Shown: piece after piece, positions 46,762 through 55,880 of the stretch
Position numbering within the stretch: the first letter of the stretch is position 1
Layout: each line of letters opens with the position of its first letter
Assembly: GCF_900105245.1 (NCBI RefSeq)
Contig: NZ_FNSZ01000001.1
Span: 3,162,001-3,226,000 of the forward strand
Length of the DNA stretch: 64,000 bases
Direction: 5' to 3'
From: Streptomyces sp. 1222.5
GTDB lineage: Bacteria > Actinomycetota > Actinomycetes > Streptomycetales > Streptomycetaceae
Translations under genes and position numbers: made by a program
Notes under the pieces: generated by a model
Database searches by the model: none
Told to the model about the DNA's origin: nothing
Seen by the model: the letters and a program-made list of their open reading frames with translations, nothing else

Positions 46762-48057
46762 TTACCCATGGGTTACCCAGCCGCGGACGGGGTCAGACAG
46801 TGCCGTGCGTCTCCCGCCGCCCCCGGCCGGCCCGCTCTCGCCCCGTCCTCGCGGCTGGGCGAGGACCCGCGCGAGCGACTCCACGATCTCCGGAGCGTAG
46901 TCCCCGGCGGTGCCGAGGCGCAGTTCCTCCAGCGCACGCAGCGGCCCCTCGGGTCCGGTACCCCGGGTCTTCTCCTCGTAGGCGTTCACGGCCCGGACGA
47001 TCCGCGCGGCGACCGGCTGCTCACGGCAGGGGTCGGCCTGCCGCTCGACGACGACCGCGACGGCCGCGTCCACGCCGGTCTGCCGGACGACGGCACCGCC
47101 GAGCAGGGCGATCCGCCGCTGCTCCTCGTCCGGCAGGTCCGCGGTGGCACCGGCCGGGACCGGGTCGACCAGGCTGAGCTGGCCGATGTCGTGCATGAGG
47201 GCCGCGTACTCCAGGACGGTCAGTTCGGGGCCGGCCAGGCCGAGGTCCCGGCCGACGGCCAGGCTGAGCGCGGCGACCCGGTGGGCGTGGCCGGCGGGGG
47301 TGTACCCGGCGATCTCCGTGGCGCGGGCGAGGGAGGCGATGGTCTGCCGGTAGGTGGCGCGGACGGCCGCGTGCCGGCGGACGGACAGCTGGGTGAGGAG
47401 CAGGGGCAGGCAGAAGACGGGCAGCGCCCACAGGCCGGCGACGGCGACCCCGAGTGCCATCACCGCGCCGGTCGCGCAGACGGCGGAGCCGATGCCGAGC
47501 AGCCCGTGCAGCTCCTCGCGCAGCAGCGGCCCGAACGGCCAGCGGGTGCGGAAGTGGGCCAGGGCGGCGGCCAGCACGGCGTCGCAGAGCGCGCTGAGGC
47601 TGAGCAGGGTGACGAGGAGCAGGGCGTAGGCGGGGCCGTCCCAGGAGTCGAACACTCCCCGGTTGTAGAGGGGCTGGAAGCAGACGGCGGCGAAGCCGAC
47701 GGTGAGGACGCGGCGGGCCAGGTGATCGCGGGTGGGGGTGCTGCCGGACCAGATGTGCGGGACGGCGCCGAGCAGGGCGGCGGTGAGGACCACGGTGACG
47801 ACCTGGGCGGCGCCGTGCTGCGTGGGCCGCCCGGCGTCGGCGCCCAGCAGGGCGTACGACAGCGATCCGGCGGCGCCGAGGGGCGCGGCCTGCCGGCCGG
47901 GGGAGGCACCCCAGCGGGTCAGCTCGCCGACGGCGATGAGCACGCCGAAGGCGAGCGCGACGCCCCTTTCCTGGAGGCCGCTCGCCAGGGTGAGGGCCAG
48001 GCAGCCGGCCGCGACGAGGGCGGCGGCGCCGTGGACGAGCCGCAGGGGGGCCGTCAT
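46762..48057 (-). CDS. Membrane protein with degenerate HD domain, 431 aa
   Basis: About six transmembrane helices (GAAALVAAGCLALTLASGLQ and following) are joined to a cytoplasmic HD-type domain (HAHRVAALSLAVGRDLGLAG, then YAALMHDIGQLSLVDP). The HD pair is kept, but the GYP motif and several later ligands of active HD-GYP phosphodiesterases are missing. It may be an inactive partner of the intact HD-GYP protein encoded directly upstream, to which it is coupled by a 4-base overlap. Confidence 0.88.
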   Translation of the reverse strand: MTAPLRLVHGAAALVAAGCLALTLASGLQERGVALAFGVLIAVGELTRWGASPGRQAAPLGAAGSLSYALLGADAGRPTQHGAAQVVTVVLTAALLGAVPHIWSGSTPTRDHLARRVLTVGFAAVCFQPLYNRGVFDSWDGPAYALLLVTLLSLSALCDAVLAAALAHFRTRWPFGPLLREELHGLLGIGSAVCATGAVMALGVAVAGLWALPVFCLPLLLTQLSVRRHAAVRATYRQTIASLARATEIAGYTPAGHAHRVAALSLAVGRDLGLAGPELTVLEYAALMHDIGQLSLVDPVPAGATADLPDEEQRRIALLGGAVVRQTGVDAAVAVVVERQADPCREQPVAARIVRAVNAYEEKTRGTGPEGPLRALEELRLGTAGDYAPEIVESLARVLAQPRGRGESGPAGGGGRRTALSDPVRGWVTHG

Positions 48058-49379
48058 CGGGGCGTCCCGGTGCCGGCCGGCCGCTGCCGGGGTGCCACGT
48101 CGTGGGCGGGCTCGTCGGCGGTGACCGCGGGATGCCAGCCGTGGCGGCGCAGGGCGCGCACGAGCGCGGCGACCATGCGGGGGTCGAAATGGGAACCCGC
48201 GCAGCGCTCCAGCTCGGCCACCGCGGCGGGGACGGGCCGGGCCCGGCTGTAGGACCGGGTGGAGGTCATCGCGTCGAAGGCGTCCGCGACGGCCACGACG
48301 CGGGCGCACTCGGGGATCCGGGTGCCGGCGAGACCGTACGGGTAACCGCTGCCGTCGAGGCGCTCGTGGTGGTGCAGGATCGCGGCGCGGGCCTCGCCGA
48401 GGAAGGAGATCCCGCGCACCATCTCGTGGCCGTACTCGGGGTGCAGCTCGATGATCCGGCGTTCCTCGGGGGTCAGCGGGCCGTCCTTGCGCAGCAGCCT
48501 GGTGGGGACGCCCAGCTTGCCGACGTCGTGCAGGATGCCGGCGAAGCGCAGCACCTCGACGCGTTCGTCGTCCATGCCGAGTTCGCGGGCGATCAGCACG
48601 GAGGCCTGTCCGACGCGTTCGCTGTGGCCGCGTGTGTAGCCGTCCTTGATGTCGACGGCCTGCACCAGGGCGCGGACGGTGGCCTGATGCGCGGCACGTT
48701 CGCGGTGGTACTGGGCGAACACCCACCAGGAGACGCACATCGGCAGCAGCACGAGCAGCGCGGCGACGGGGCCGTACGGGCTGCGCCACAGGACGGCCAT
48801 CATCAGCCCGGCGAGTCCGTGCACGGCGACCGGCGCGAGCGACCGGGAGAGCAGCCCGCGCCAGGCCCGGCGCGCGCTCCCCCGCCCGGCGGGCGTGGGC
48901 ACGCCCACGGTGAGGGCGAGGATGCCGCCGTCCAGGACGGTGAGGATCAGGCAGAACGCGAGGACGGCCGCGCCGGCGGGCAGCAGCGCGTAGGGGAAGT
49001 CGCAGTCGACGACGGCGTCCCGCCCGTCGAGCGCCCAGTGGACGTGGGCGGCGCCCCACACGGCCAGCGAGGGCTGTGCGGCGCGCCAGACGCGCCGCAG
49101 CGGCGCCGGCCGGTGCTCCCCGCGCGCGAACAGGGCGGCGGGCAGCGGAACGAGCGCGGCGGCCGGTGGGGGCAGCAGAAACGCTCCGGCCAGTAGGACC
49201 GGGTAGAAGGTGCCGCCGAAACGGCGGCCCAAAAGGTGCTCACAGGCCGCGTAGAGCGCCGCGAGCAGGCCGATCGCCCACCAGGGGGCGTGCGTCCTCG
49301 GCAGCGGCAGGATGCAGAGCGCGGACAGCAGGGCGACGCAGGCCACATAGCCGCGAGCCCTCGCCGGTACCGCCTCCAT
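48054..49379 (-). CDS. Membrane-anchored HD-GYP domain protein (putative c-di-GMP phosphodiesterase), 441 aa
   Basis: The N-terminal 230 residues form about six transmembrane helices. The C-terminal half is an HD-GYP domain with all expected elements (IKDGYTRGHSERVGQ, LHDVGKLGVPTRLL, HPEYGHEMV, HHHERLDGSGYPYGL, VVAVADAFDAMTS). Such proteins hydrolyse cyclic di-GMP, the second messenger that holds BldD in its active form and blocks sporulation in Streptomyces. Activity of this one is inferred. It starts at ATG 49379 and forms an operon with the degenerate HD protein that follows. Confidence 0.92.
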   Translation of the reverse strand: MEAVPARARGYVACVALLSALCILPLPRTHAPWWAIGLLAALYAACEHLLGRRFGGTFYPVLLAGAFLLPPPAAALVPLPAALFARGEHRPAPLRRVWRAAQPSLAVWGAAHVHWALDGRDAVVDCDFPYALLPAGAAVLAFCLILTVLDGGILALTVGVPTPAGRGSARRAWRGLLSRSLAPVAVHGLAGLMMAVLWRSPYGPVAALLVLLPMCVSWWVFAQYHRERAAHQATVRALVQAVDIKDGYTRGHSERVGQASVLIARELGMDDERVEVLRFAGILHDVGKLGVPTRLLRKDGPLTPEERRIIELHPEYGHEMVRGISFLGEARAAILHHHERLDGSGYPYGLAGTRIPECARVVAVADAFDAMTSTRSYSRARPVPAAVAELERCAGSHFDPRMVAALVRALRRHGWHPAVTADEPAHDVAPRQRPAGTGTPR

Positions 49380-49488
49380 CGCGCCCCTTCCCCGACCGTG
49401 CCCGTCCAGGCTCGGAGCCTAGGGCGGGTGGGGAGGGAGGCGGGGCCTATGACCTGAGGATTAGCACGTTCGGGTGATGACCTGGCGG

Positions 49489-49791
49489 TCAGCTCTCCTG
49501 GGCGGTGGCGGTGACGTCGTGCTCCGGCACGGTCTGGCCCGAGCGGATCAGGTCGATCCGCCCCATGACCTTGGCGCGCAGGTCGGAGGGCACGTCGTCA
49601 TGGCCGCAGCACCGCTTGACGAGCTTCTTCACGGCCTGCTCCAGGCCGTACTTCTCCAGGCACGGCGAGCATTCCTCGAAGTGGTGCTGGAACTTGTCGC
49701 GGTCGACGTCCGGCATCTCACTGTCGAGGAACTCGTACAGATGGTCGAGGACCTCACTGCAGTCCGTCTCGTGCGGCTCTCCGCAGCTCAT
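49489..49791 (-). CDS. rsrA: Redox-sensing zinc anti-sigma factor RsrA, 100 aa
   Basis: RsrA binds SigR under reducing conditions and releases it when its cysteines form a disulfide. The ZAS signature is present: Cys near residue 11, then [14 protein letters not shown] (His-x3-Cys-x2-Cys), with extra cysteines at CCGHDD. The ATG overlaps the sigR stop by 4 bases, so anti-sigma and sigma factors are produced in step. The length is normal for the family. Confidence 0.97.
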
Positions 49792-50648
49792 GAGCCCGAG
49801 CCTTTCGCTTCGTTCGACTCCCCGGCGCCGGCGGGCACCAGCCCGCGCTCACGGGCGTAGTCCTCCAGCATGCCGCGCAGCTGACGGCGGCCCCGGTGCA
49901 GCCGGGACATCACCGTACCGATGGGTGTCCCCATGATGTCCGCGATCTCCTTGTAGGCAAACCCCTCGACGTCCGCGAGATAGACGGCGATGCGGAACTC
50001 CTCGGGGATCGCCTGCAGCGCTTCCTTCACGTCCGAGTCGGGCAGGTGGTCGAGCGCCTGCGACTCGGCGGAGCGCAGACCGGTCGACATGTGCGACTCG
50101 GCACGGGCGAGCTGCCAGTCCTCGATCTCCTCCGCGGCGGAGCGCTGGGGCTCACGCTGCTTCTTGCGGTAGGAGTTGATGAACGTGTTGGTGAGGATCC
50201 GGTACAGCCACGCCTTGAGGTTGGTGCCCTCGCGGAACTGGTGGAAGGACGCGTAGGCCTTGGCGTACGTCTCCTGCACCAGGTCCTCGGCGTCGGCCGG
50301 ATTGCGCGTCATGCGCAGCGCGGCCGAGTACATCTGGTCGAGGAATTCGAGCGCGTCCCGCTCGAAGCGCGCACTGCGCTCCGCGGTGGACTCGGAGGAC
50401 TCCTCCGCGCTCACGCCCTGGCCCTCGGGCAGCTCCGCCTGACCGTTGTCGGTCCCTGCGTCGGTACCGGTGACCGGACCCACCTCCTCAAGTTCCCGGG
50501 CAGGACCGAAACCGGTCCTACTCGTTTCGGAGGATAGAACACCACCCGGGCCCGCCGCCCCTCGAATAGGGGTGGCCTTGGCCGCGTGCAGCACCGTCCA
50601 GTCCAGGTCAGTACGGCTGCTGCGGCTCGGGCAGATGGTCGAACCCAT
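49788..50648 (-). CDS. sigR: Thiol-stress sigma factor SigR (long form 286 aa; short form 231 aa from 50483)
   Basis: An ECF sigma factor that directs the disulfide-stress regulon. Region 2 is [19 protein letters not shown] with [17 protein letters not shown], and region 4 is [20 protein letters not shown] then [20 protein letters not shown]. Two starts are supported. GTG at 50483 gives the standard protein ([10 protein letters not shown]...). ATG at 50648 adds exactly 55 residues and is preceded by GGAAG. This matches the unstable long isoform SigR' of S. coelicolor, which is made from a SigR-dependent promoter and gives a rapid shut-off loop. Such a promoter is present at 50708-50734. Confidence 0.96.
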
Positions 50649-50707
50649 GCGGCGGACTTCCTTTCCCACGACGTCGGTGCCGAGGCCTCAGCACTTCTGT
50701 CCGCCTC

Positions 50708-50734
50708 AACAGCGATGCGTCGCGCAGCATTCCC
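50708..50734 (-). promoter_or_regulatory. SigR-dependent promoter of sigR (sigRp2-like)
   Basis: On the minus strand GGGAAT, an 18-bp spacer and GTT form the exact SigR consensus (GGAAT-N18-GTT). It lies about 60 bases upstream of the long-form start and just beyond the end of the preceding hydrolase gene. Confidence 0.9.
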
Positions 50735-50739
50735 GGGGG

Positions 50740-51387
50740 TCACCCGAGTGACGCCGCCCACTCCACGACCCTTTCCGTGACGATCTCCAGGGCGCGTTCC
50801 TGGGTGATCTCCGCGCGTTTGGGGACCGCGAACCCGTGGTCGCCGTGCGGCACCTCGACGAGTGCGAAGTCACCCTCCGGGAACTCCGCCGGTCTTCCGA
50901 ACGGATCGTTGCCGCCCTGGACGACCAGCGTGGGCACCCCCGCGCCCAGCAGTTCCGCCGCGCGGGACTTCTCCGGCCTGCCCGGCGGGTGCAGCGGGAA
51001 GCTCAGCGCGAGCACGGCGTGCGCGCCGAGCTCGCCGGCGGTGCGGCAGGCGACCCGGGCGCCCGCGCTGCGCCCGCCCGAGACCACGGGCAGGCCGGGC
51101 TCCGCGAGGGCGGGCCAGAGGCCGCGCCAGCCGGCGTCCAGGGTCTTCGGCGCGGGCGCGAGCTTCTTCCCGGCCACCCGCCACGGCTGCTCGACCAGGG
51201 CCACGCTCACGCCGTGCCCCGGCAGCGCCCGGGCGAGTGCCCGCAGGTCCCGCGCCTCGATGCCGCCGCCGGCCCCGTGGCTCACGGCCAGCACCAGCCG
51301 TGCCCTCTTCGCCCGGTGCCAGGTGATCCGGGCGTCCCCGGCCTCCGTGGCAACGGTCTCGGTCGTCATGTCGGACTCTGTGGTCAC
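50740..51387 (-). CDS. Alpha/beta-hydrolase family protein (KANL3/Tex30-like), 215 aa
   Basis: A small alpha/beta hydrolase with the nucleophile elbow GGRSAGARVA, an oxyanion region VSHGAGGG and the late acid/His segment VVQGGNDPFG with PHGDHGFAV. Substrates of this group are unknown. GTG at 51387 lies directly after the SRAP peptidase stop (1-base gap), so the two form an operon, and ATG at 51369 is an alternative start. The sigR promoter begins within six bases of its stop. Confidence 0.9.
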   Translation of the reverse strand: MTTESDMTTETVATEAGDARITWHRAKRARLVLAVSHGAGGGIEARDLRALARALPGHGVSVALVEQPWRVAGKKLAPAPKTLDAGWRGLWPALAEPGLPVVSGGRSAGARVACRTAGELGAHAVLALSFPLHPPGRPEKSRAAELLGAGVPTLVVQGGNDPFGRPAEFPEGDFALVEVPHGDHGFAVPKRAEITQERALEIVTERVVEWAASLG

Positions 51388-51388
51388 A

Positions 51389-52204
51389 TCAGAAGAGTGT
51401 GCCCTCCTCCGGTGCCTCCAGCTCCTTCAGCAGCTCCGGGCCGTTGTTGCGGACGTTGCTGACGGCCGTGGAGACCGGGTAGGCGCGCATCAGCCCGGCC
51501 GGCGGCGGGGCCAGCAGCTCGCGCAGCTCCTCCGGGTCGGTGCGGGCGGGATCGAGCCAGGCGTCCCAGCGGTCCGGGGTCAGCATCAGCGGCATCCGGG
51601 GGTGGATCTCGGTGAGGGAGCGCGGGCCCTCGGCGGGGGCGACGGCCAGCGGGGTCCGCTCCGCCTCCGTGGTGATCACCGAGCAGGTGACCCACCAGGC
51701 CCGCGGGTGGTCGTCGGGCAGGGTCCGGTCGCGCCAGAACTCGTACAGCCCGGCCATGGCGAAGACCGAGCCGTCGGCGGGCAGCACGAAGTACGGCTGC
51801 TTGCGCGGGCGCTTCTTCCGGCCCTCCTCCTCCAGGTCGCGCTCCTGCTTGCCGGTGACCCACTCGAAGTAGCCGTCGGCGGGCAGGATGCAGCGGCGGG
51901 TGGCGAAGGCCCGGCGGTAGGACGGCTTCTCGTGCACGGTCTCCGCGCGGGCGTTGATCATCCGGGCGCCGCCCTCGGGCGTCTTGGCCCAGGAGGGCAC
52001 CAGGCCCCACTTCAGCTTCCGCAGCTGGCGAACCGGACGGGGGGAATCCGCGTCTTTCACCGGACGGTCGAGGACGGCGTAGACCTCCTTGGTCGGCGCC
52101 ACGTTGTAGTCCGGTTCCAGGGTCTCCTCCGGCTCCCACTTCTCGATCTCGAAGACTCCTGCGAGATCCTCGGGCCCACGACTCGATGCATACCGTCCGC
52201 ACAT
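51389..52204 (-). CDS. SOS-response-associated peptidase (SRAP/YedK/HMCES family), 271 aa
   Basis: SRAP proteins form a stable thiazolidine crosslink with abasic sites in single-stranded DNA and protect them. The catalytic Cys2 is exposed after removal of Met1 (MCGRYASS). Conserved active-site elements follow: NVAPT, INARAETVHEKPSYR, CILPADGYFEW and the late HPRMPLML histidine. The ATG at 52204 is fixed by the requirement for Cys at position 2. It is the first gene of a two-gene operon with the hydrolase. Confidence 0.95.
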   Translation of the reverse strand: MCGRYASSRGPEDLAGVFEIEKWEPEETLEPDYNVAPTKEVYAVLDRPVKDADSPRPVRQLRKLKWGLVPSWAKTPEGGARMINARAETVHEKPSYRRAFATRRCILPADGYFEWVTGKQERDLEEEGRKKRPRKQPYFVLPADGSVFAMAGLYEFWRDRTLPDDHPRAWWVTCSVITTEAERTPLAVAPAEGPRSLTEIHPRMPLMLTPDRWDAWLDPARTDPEELRELLAPPPAGLMRAYPVSTAVSNVRNNGPELLKELEAPEEGTLF

Positions 52205-52305
52205 ACGTGCCACACTGCCAGGCCCACCCGTCCACCGACCACCGTTCCTCAGCGACGGCGCCCCGCGCCGACACCTGTTGACGACGACAGGAGCAACGCC
52301 GCCCC

Positions 52306-53028
52306 ATGGACAGCCTCGCCGCGACCGCGCTGCCCGACGTCTGGGACCGGCTCACCGGCACCCAGTCCGACCCCGACCTGTGGGTGGTGCTCGCCACGCT
52401 GACCGCCGCGCTCGCCGTGGTCGTCCCCGGCACGCTCTGGCGGATATCCCGCAACGCGATCACCATCGCCCACGAGGGCGGCCACGGTCTGGTCGCCCTG
52501 CTCACCGGCCGGCAGCTCACCGGCATCCGCCTGCACTCCGACACCAGCGGACTCACGGTCAGCCGCGGCAAGCCGTACGGCCTGGGCATGATCCTGACGG
52601 CCGCCGCCGGCTACACGGCGCCCTCGCTGCTGGGCCTGGGCGGGGCCGCCCTGCTGGCCGCCGGCCGCATCACGCTGCTGCTGTGGGCGGCGACCGCCCT
52701 GCTGGTGGTGATGCTGGTGATGATCCGCAACGCGTACGGCGTCCTGACCGTCGTCCTCACGGGCGGCGCCTTCCTGCTGGTGTCATGGCTGACGGGCCCG
52801 CAGGTGCAGGCGGCCTTCGCGTACGCGGTCGTGTGGTTCCTGCTGTTCGGCGGGGTGCGGCCGCCGTTCGAGCTCCAGGCCAAGCGGTCCCGGGGAGGGG
52901 CCGGGGACTCGGACGCGGACCAGCTGTCCCGGCTGACGCACGTGCCGGCGGGCCTGTGGCTGTTCCTGTTCCACGCGGTGTCCCTGTGCTCGCTCATCGG
53001 TGGCGGGCGCTGGCTGCTGGAAGGTTGA
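52306..53028 (+). CDS. M50B-type membrane metallopeptidase-like protein, 240 aa
   Basis: A multi-pass membrane protein with about six helices and the zinc motif HEGGH (ITIAHEGGHGLVALLTGRQL), the signature of the peptidase M50B-like family. A second metal ligand motif of classical site-2 proteases (NxxPxxxLDG) is not seen, which is usual for this group. The substrate is unknown. It precedes aroA by 28 bases on the same strand, but aroA may have its own promoter. Confidence 0.9.
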   Translation: MDSLAATALPDVWDRLTGTQSDPDLWVVLATLTAALAVVVPGTLWRISRNAITIAHEGGHGLVALLTGRQLTGIRLHSDTSGLTVSRGKPYGLGMILTAAAGYTAPSLLGLGGAALLAAGRITLLLWAATALLVVMLVMIRNAYGVLTVVLTGGAFLLVSWLTGPQVQAAFAYAVVWFLLFGGVRPPFELQAKRSRGGAGDSDADQLSRLTHVPAGLWLFLFHAVSLCSLIGGGRWLLEG

Positions 53029-53056
53029 CCCCGGAGCCTCCTTATAAAGTGGCCCC

Positions 53057-54385
53057 ATGGCCCCGAACACCGCATCCACCGCACTCTGGCCCGCCCCGCA
53101 CGCGAGCGGAGCCGTCGACGCCACGGTTCACGTGCCGGGGTCCAAGTCGGTCACCAACCGCGCCCTCGTCCTCGCCGCCCTGGCCTCCGAGCCCGGCTGG
53201 CTGCGGCGGCCGCTGCGCTCGCGCGACACCCTGCTGATGGCCGGGGCGCTGCGCGCGATGGGCGTGGAGATCGAGGAGACGGTGTCCTCCAGCTCCTCGG
53301 GCGGCGGCGCCGGCGAAGCCTGGCGGGTACTGCCCACGGGCCTGCGGGGCCCGGCCACCGTGGACGTCGGCAACGCCGGCACGGTGATGCGCTTCCTGCC
53401 CCCGGTGGCCGCGCTGGCCGACGGACCGATCCGCTTCGACGGCGACCCGCGGTCGTACGAGCGTCCCCTGCACGGGGTGATCGACGCGCTGCGTCGTCTC
53501 GGTGCCCGGATCGACGACGACGGCCGGGGCGCGCTGCCGCTGACCGTGCACGGCGGCGGGGCCCTGGACGGCGGGCCGGTGTCGATCGACGCCTCCTCGT
53601 CCTCCCAGTTCGTCTCGGCACTGCTGCTGTCCGGTCCGCGCTTCAACCAGGGCGTCGAGGTCCGGCACACCGGCACCGCGCTGCCGTCCATGCCGCACAT
53701 CCGGATGACGGTGGACATGCTGCGCGCGGTCGGCGCCCAGGTGGACACCCCGGAGTCGGGCGGCGAGCCCAACGTGTGGCGGGTGACGCCGGGCGCCCTG
53801 CTCGGCCGGGACCTGACGATCGAGCCGGACCTGTCCAACGCGCAGCCGTTCCTCGCTGCGGCCCTGATCACGGGCGGCAAGGTGCTGATCCCGGACTGGC
53901 CGGCGCGTACCACCCAGCCGGGTGACCGGCTGCGGGAGATCTTCACCGAGATGGGCGGCTCCTGCGAACTGACCGAGTACGGGCTCGTCTTCACCGGTTC
54001 GGGTGCTGTTCACGGCATCGATGTCGACCTAAGCGACGTCGGCGAGCTGACCCCGGGCATCGCGGCGGTCGCCGCGCTCGCCGACTCGCCCTCCACCCTG
54101 CGGGGCGTGGCCCACCTGCGGCTGCACGAGACGGACCGGCTGGCCGCGCTCACCAAGGAGATCAACGAACTCGGCGGCGACGTCACGGAGACGGCCGACG
54201 GCCTGCACATCCGCCCGCGCACCCTGCACGGGGGGACCTTCCACACCTACGAGGACCACCGCATGGCCACCGCCGGTGCGGTCATCGGCCTGGCCGTCGA
54301 AGGTGTGCGGATCGAGAACGTGGCGACCACGGCCAAGACGCTGCCGGACTTCCCCGAGCTGTGGGCCGGGATGCTCGGGCAGTAG
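53057..54385 (+). CDS. aroA: 5-enolpyruvylshikimate-3-phosphate synthase, 442 aa
   Basis: AroA joins shikimate-3-phosphate and PEP in the shikimate pathway to aromatic amino acids. Key motifs are [46 protein letters not shown] and the late HETDRLAAL and EDHRMATA segments. GNAGT is followed by Val rather than the usual Ala. TATAAA lies 8 bases before the ATG, so a leaderless transcript is possible, though a fitting -35 is not obvious. rsgA follows after 9 bases. Confidence 0.97.
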   Translation: MAPNTASTALWPAPHASGAVDATVHVPGSKSVTNRALVLAALASEPGWLRRPLRSRDTLLMAGALRAMGVEIEETVSSSSSGGGAGEAWRVLPTGLRGPATVDVGNAGTVMRFLPPVAALADGPIRFDGDPRSYERPLHGVIDALRRLGARIDDDGRGALPLTVHGGGALDGGPVSIDASSSSQFVSALLLSGPRFNQGVEVRHTGTALPSMPHIRMTVDMLRAVGAQVDTPESGGEPNVWRVTPGALLGRDLTIEPDLSNAQPFLAAALITGGKVLIPDWPARTTQPGDRLREIFTEMGGSCELTEYGLVFTGSGAVHGIDVDLSDVGELTPGIAAVAALADSPSTLRGVAHLRLHETDRLAALTKEINELGGDVTETADGLHIRPRTLHGGTFHTYEDHRMATAGAVIGLAVEGVRIENVATTAKTLPDFPELWAGMLGQ

Positions 54386-54394
54386 GGACACGCC

Positions 54395-55405
54395 ATGCGC
54401 CGCTACGGCAAGCACACCGACGAGGACGACATCCGCAGCCGTCCCAACCGCAAGGGCAACCGGCCGCGGACGACCATCCGGCCCAAGCACGAGGACGCGG
54501 CCGAGGGCATGGTCCTCACCGTCGACCGGGGGCGGCTGACCTGCCTGGTCGAGGACCGGATCGTGATGGCGATGAAGGCGCGTGAGCTGGGCCGCAAGGC
54601 GGCCGTGGTCGGCGACCGGGTGGCCCTGGTGGGTGATCTGTCCGGCAAGAAGGACACGCTCGCGCGGATCGTGCGCATCGCGGAGCGCGCCTCGCTGCTG
54701 CGGCGAACGGCCGACGACGACGATCCCTTCGAGCGGGTGGTCGTCGCCAACGCCGACCAGCTGGCGATCGTCACCGCGCTCGCCGACCCCGAGCCCCGGC
54801 CGCGGCTGATCGACCGCTGCCTGGTCGCGGCCTACGACGGCGGCCTGGAACCGCTGCTGGTCATGACCAAGTCGGACCTGGCCCCGCCGGACAAGCTGCT
54901 GGAGCTGTACGGCGACCTCGACATCCCGTACGTCGTCACCAGCCGCGACGAGCTGGAGAACGGCGATGCGGCGGGCCGGGTGCGCGAGCTCCTGGGCGGC
55001 CGGATCACCGCCTTCGTGGGCCACTCCGGCGTCGGCAAGACGACCCTGGTCAACGCGCTCGTGCCCGAGGAGCGCCGGCGTACGACGGGACATGTGAACG
55101 CGGTGACGGGCCGCGGCCGGCACACCACGACCTCGGCTCTCGCGCTGCCGCTCGACGACGTGCACGGCTGGGTGGTCGACACCCCCGGCGTCCGCTCCTT
55201 CGGGCTCGCGCACATCGACCCGTCGCGGGTGATCCACGCCTTCCCCGACCTCGAACCGGGCACGGAGGGCTGTCCGCGCGCGTGCTCCCACGACGAGCCG
55301 GACTGCGCGCTGGACGCCTGGGTCGAGGAGGGGCACGCGGACCCCGCGCGGCTGTACTCCCTGCGCCGGCTGCTGGCCACGCGGGAGCGCCGGGACGGCG
55401 ACTGA
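54395..55405 (+). CDS. rsgA: Ribosome small-subunit GTPase RsgA, 336 aa
   Basis: A circularly permuted GTPase that assists late maturation of the 30S subunit. An N-terminal OB fold (GMVLTVDRGRLTCLVEDR) is followed by permuted GTPase motifs MTKSDL (G4), GHSGVGKTTLVNAL (G1) and DTPGVRSFGL (G3), then a zinc knuckle CPRACSHDEPDC. It is in an operon with aroA. Confidence 0.95.
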   Translation: MRRYGKHTDEDDIRSRPNRKGNRPRTTIRPKHEDAAEGMVLTVDRGRLTCLVEDRIVMAMKARELGRKAAVVGDRVALVGDLSGKKDTLARIVRIAERASLLRRTADDDDPFERVVVANADQLAIVTALADPEPRPRLIDRCLVAAYDGGLEPLLVMTKSDLAPPDKLLELYGDLDIPYVVTSRDELENGDAAGRVRELLGGRITAFVGHSGVGKTTLVNALVPEERRRTTGHVNAVTGRGRHTTTSALALPLDDVHGWVVDTPGVRSFGLAHIDPSRVIHAFPDLEPGTEGCPRACSHDEPDCALDAWVEEGHADPARLYSLRRLLATRERRDGD

Positions 55406-55489
55406 CCATCGCGTTGTTTGCCCGGGCCGGAGTCCGGCAAGTGCATAATCGCACCGAGCCGGAGATCCGGACCAACGGGAGGACAGCAC

Positions 55490-55813
55490 ATGGCGTGGCT
55501 GCTGGTCATAGTGGCCGGGATTCTCGAGACCGGTTTCGCCGTGTGCCTCAAGCTCTCGCACGGGTTCACCCGGCTGTGGCCGACGATCGCCTTCGCCTCG
55601 TTCGCGCTCGGCAGCTTCGGTCTGCTGACCCTCTCGCTGAAGAAGCTCGACGTCGGCCCGGCCTACGCCGTGTGGACGGGGATCGGGGCCGCGGGCACCG
55701 CGATCTACGGCATGGTCTTCCTCGGTGACCTGGTGTCGACCCTGAAGATCGTCTCGATCAGCTTCGTGATCGTCGGGGTGATCGGTCTCCAGCTCTCGGG
55801 CTCGGCCCACTGA
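55490..55813 (+). CDS. Small multidrug resistance (SMR) family transporter, SugE/Gdx-like, 107 aa
   Basis: Four transmembrane helices with the essential Glu13 in VAGILETGFAV and the loop KKLDVGPAYAVWTGIGAAG. The WTGIGAAG sequence is typical of the SugE/Gdx branch, which exports guanidinium. The ATG at 55490 follows GGGAGGACAGC. Two small hairpins lie in the 84-base leader after rsgA, but they do not match known guanidine riboswitch motifs. Confidence 0.93.
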   Translation: MAWLLVIVAGILETGFAVCLKLSHGFTRLWPTIAFASFALGSFGLLTLSLKKLDVGPAYAVWTGIGAAGTAIYGMVFLGDLVSTLKIVSISFVIVGVIGLQLSGSAH

Positions 55814-55831
55814 TTCACTCGCAGGGGTGGT

Positions 55832-55858
55832 CCGGCCGGCCCGTCGCCGTACGGCCGG
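55832..55858. terminator. Possible bidirectional terminator between SMR and TetR genes
   Basis: CCGGCCG (55832-55838) pairs with CGGCCGG (55852-55858) around a 13-base loop in the gap between two convergent genes. The stem is short, so confidence is moderate. Confidence 0.5.
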
Positions 55859-55880
55859 CGTGCGCGCGGACGGCCCGCCC

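Noticed and set aside
55406..55489. A guanidine-II (mini-ykkC) riboswitch before the SMR gene
   Set aside because: Two hairpins are present, but their loops lack the required ACGR sequence.
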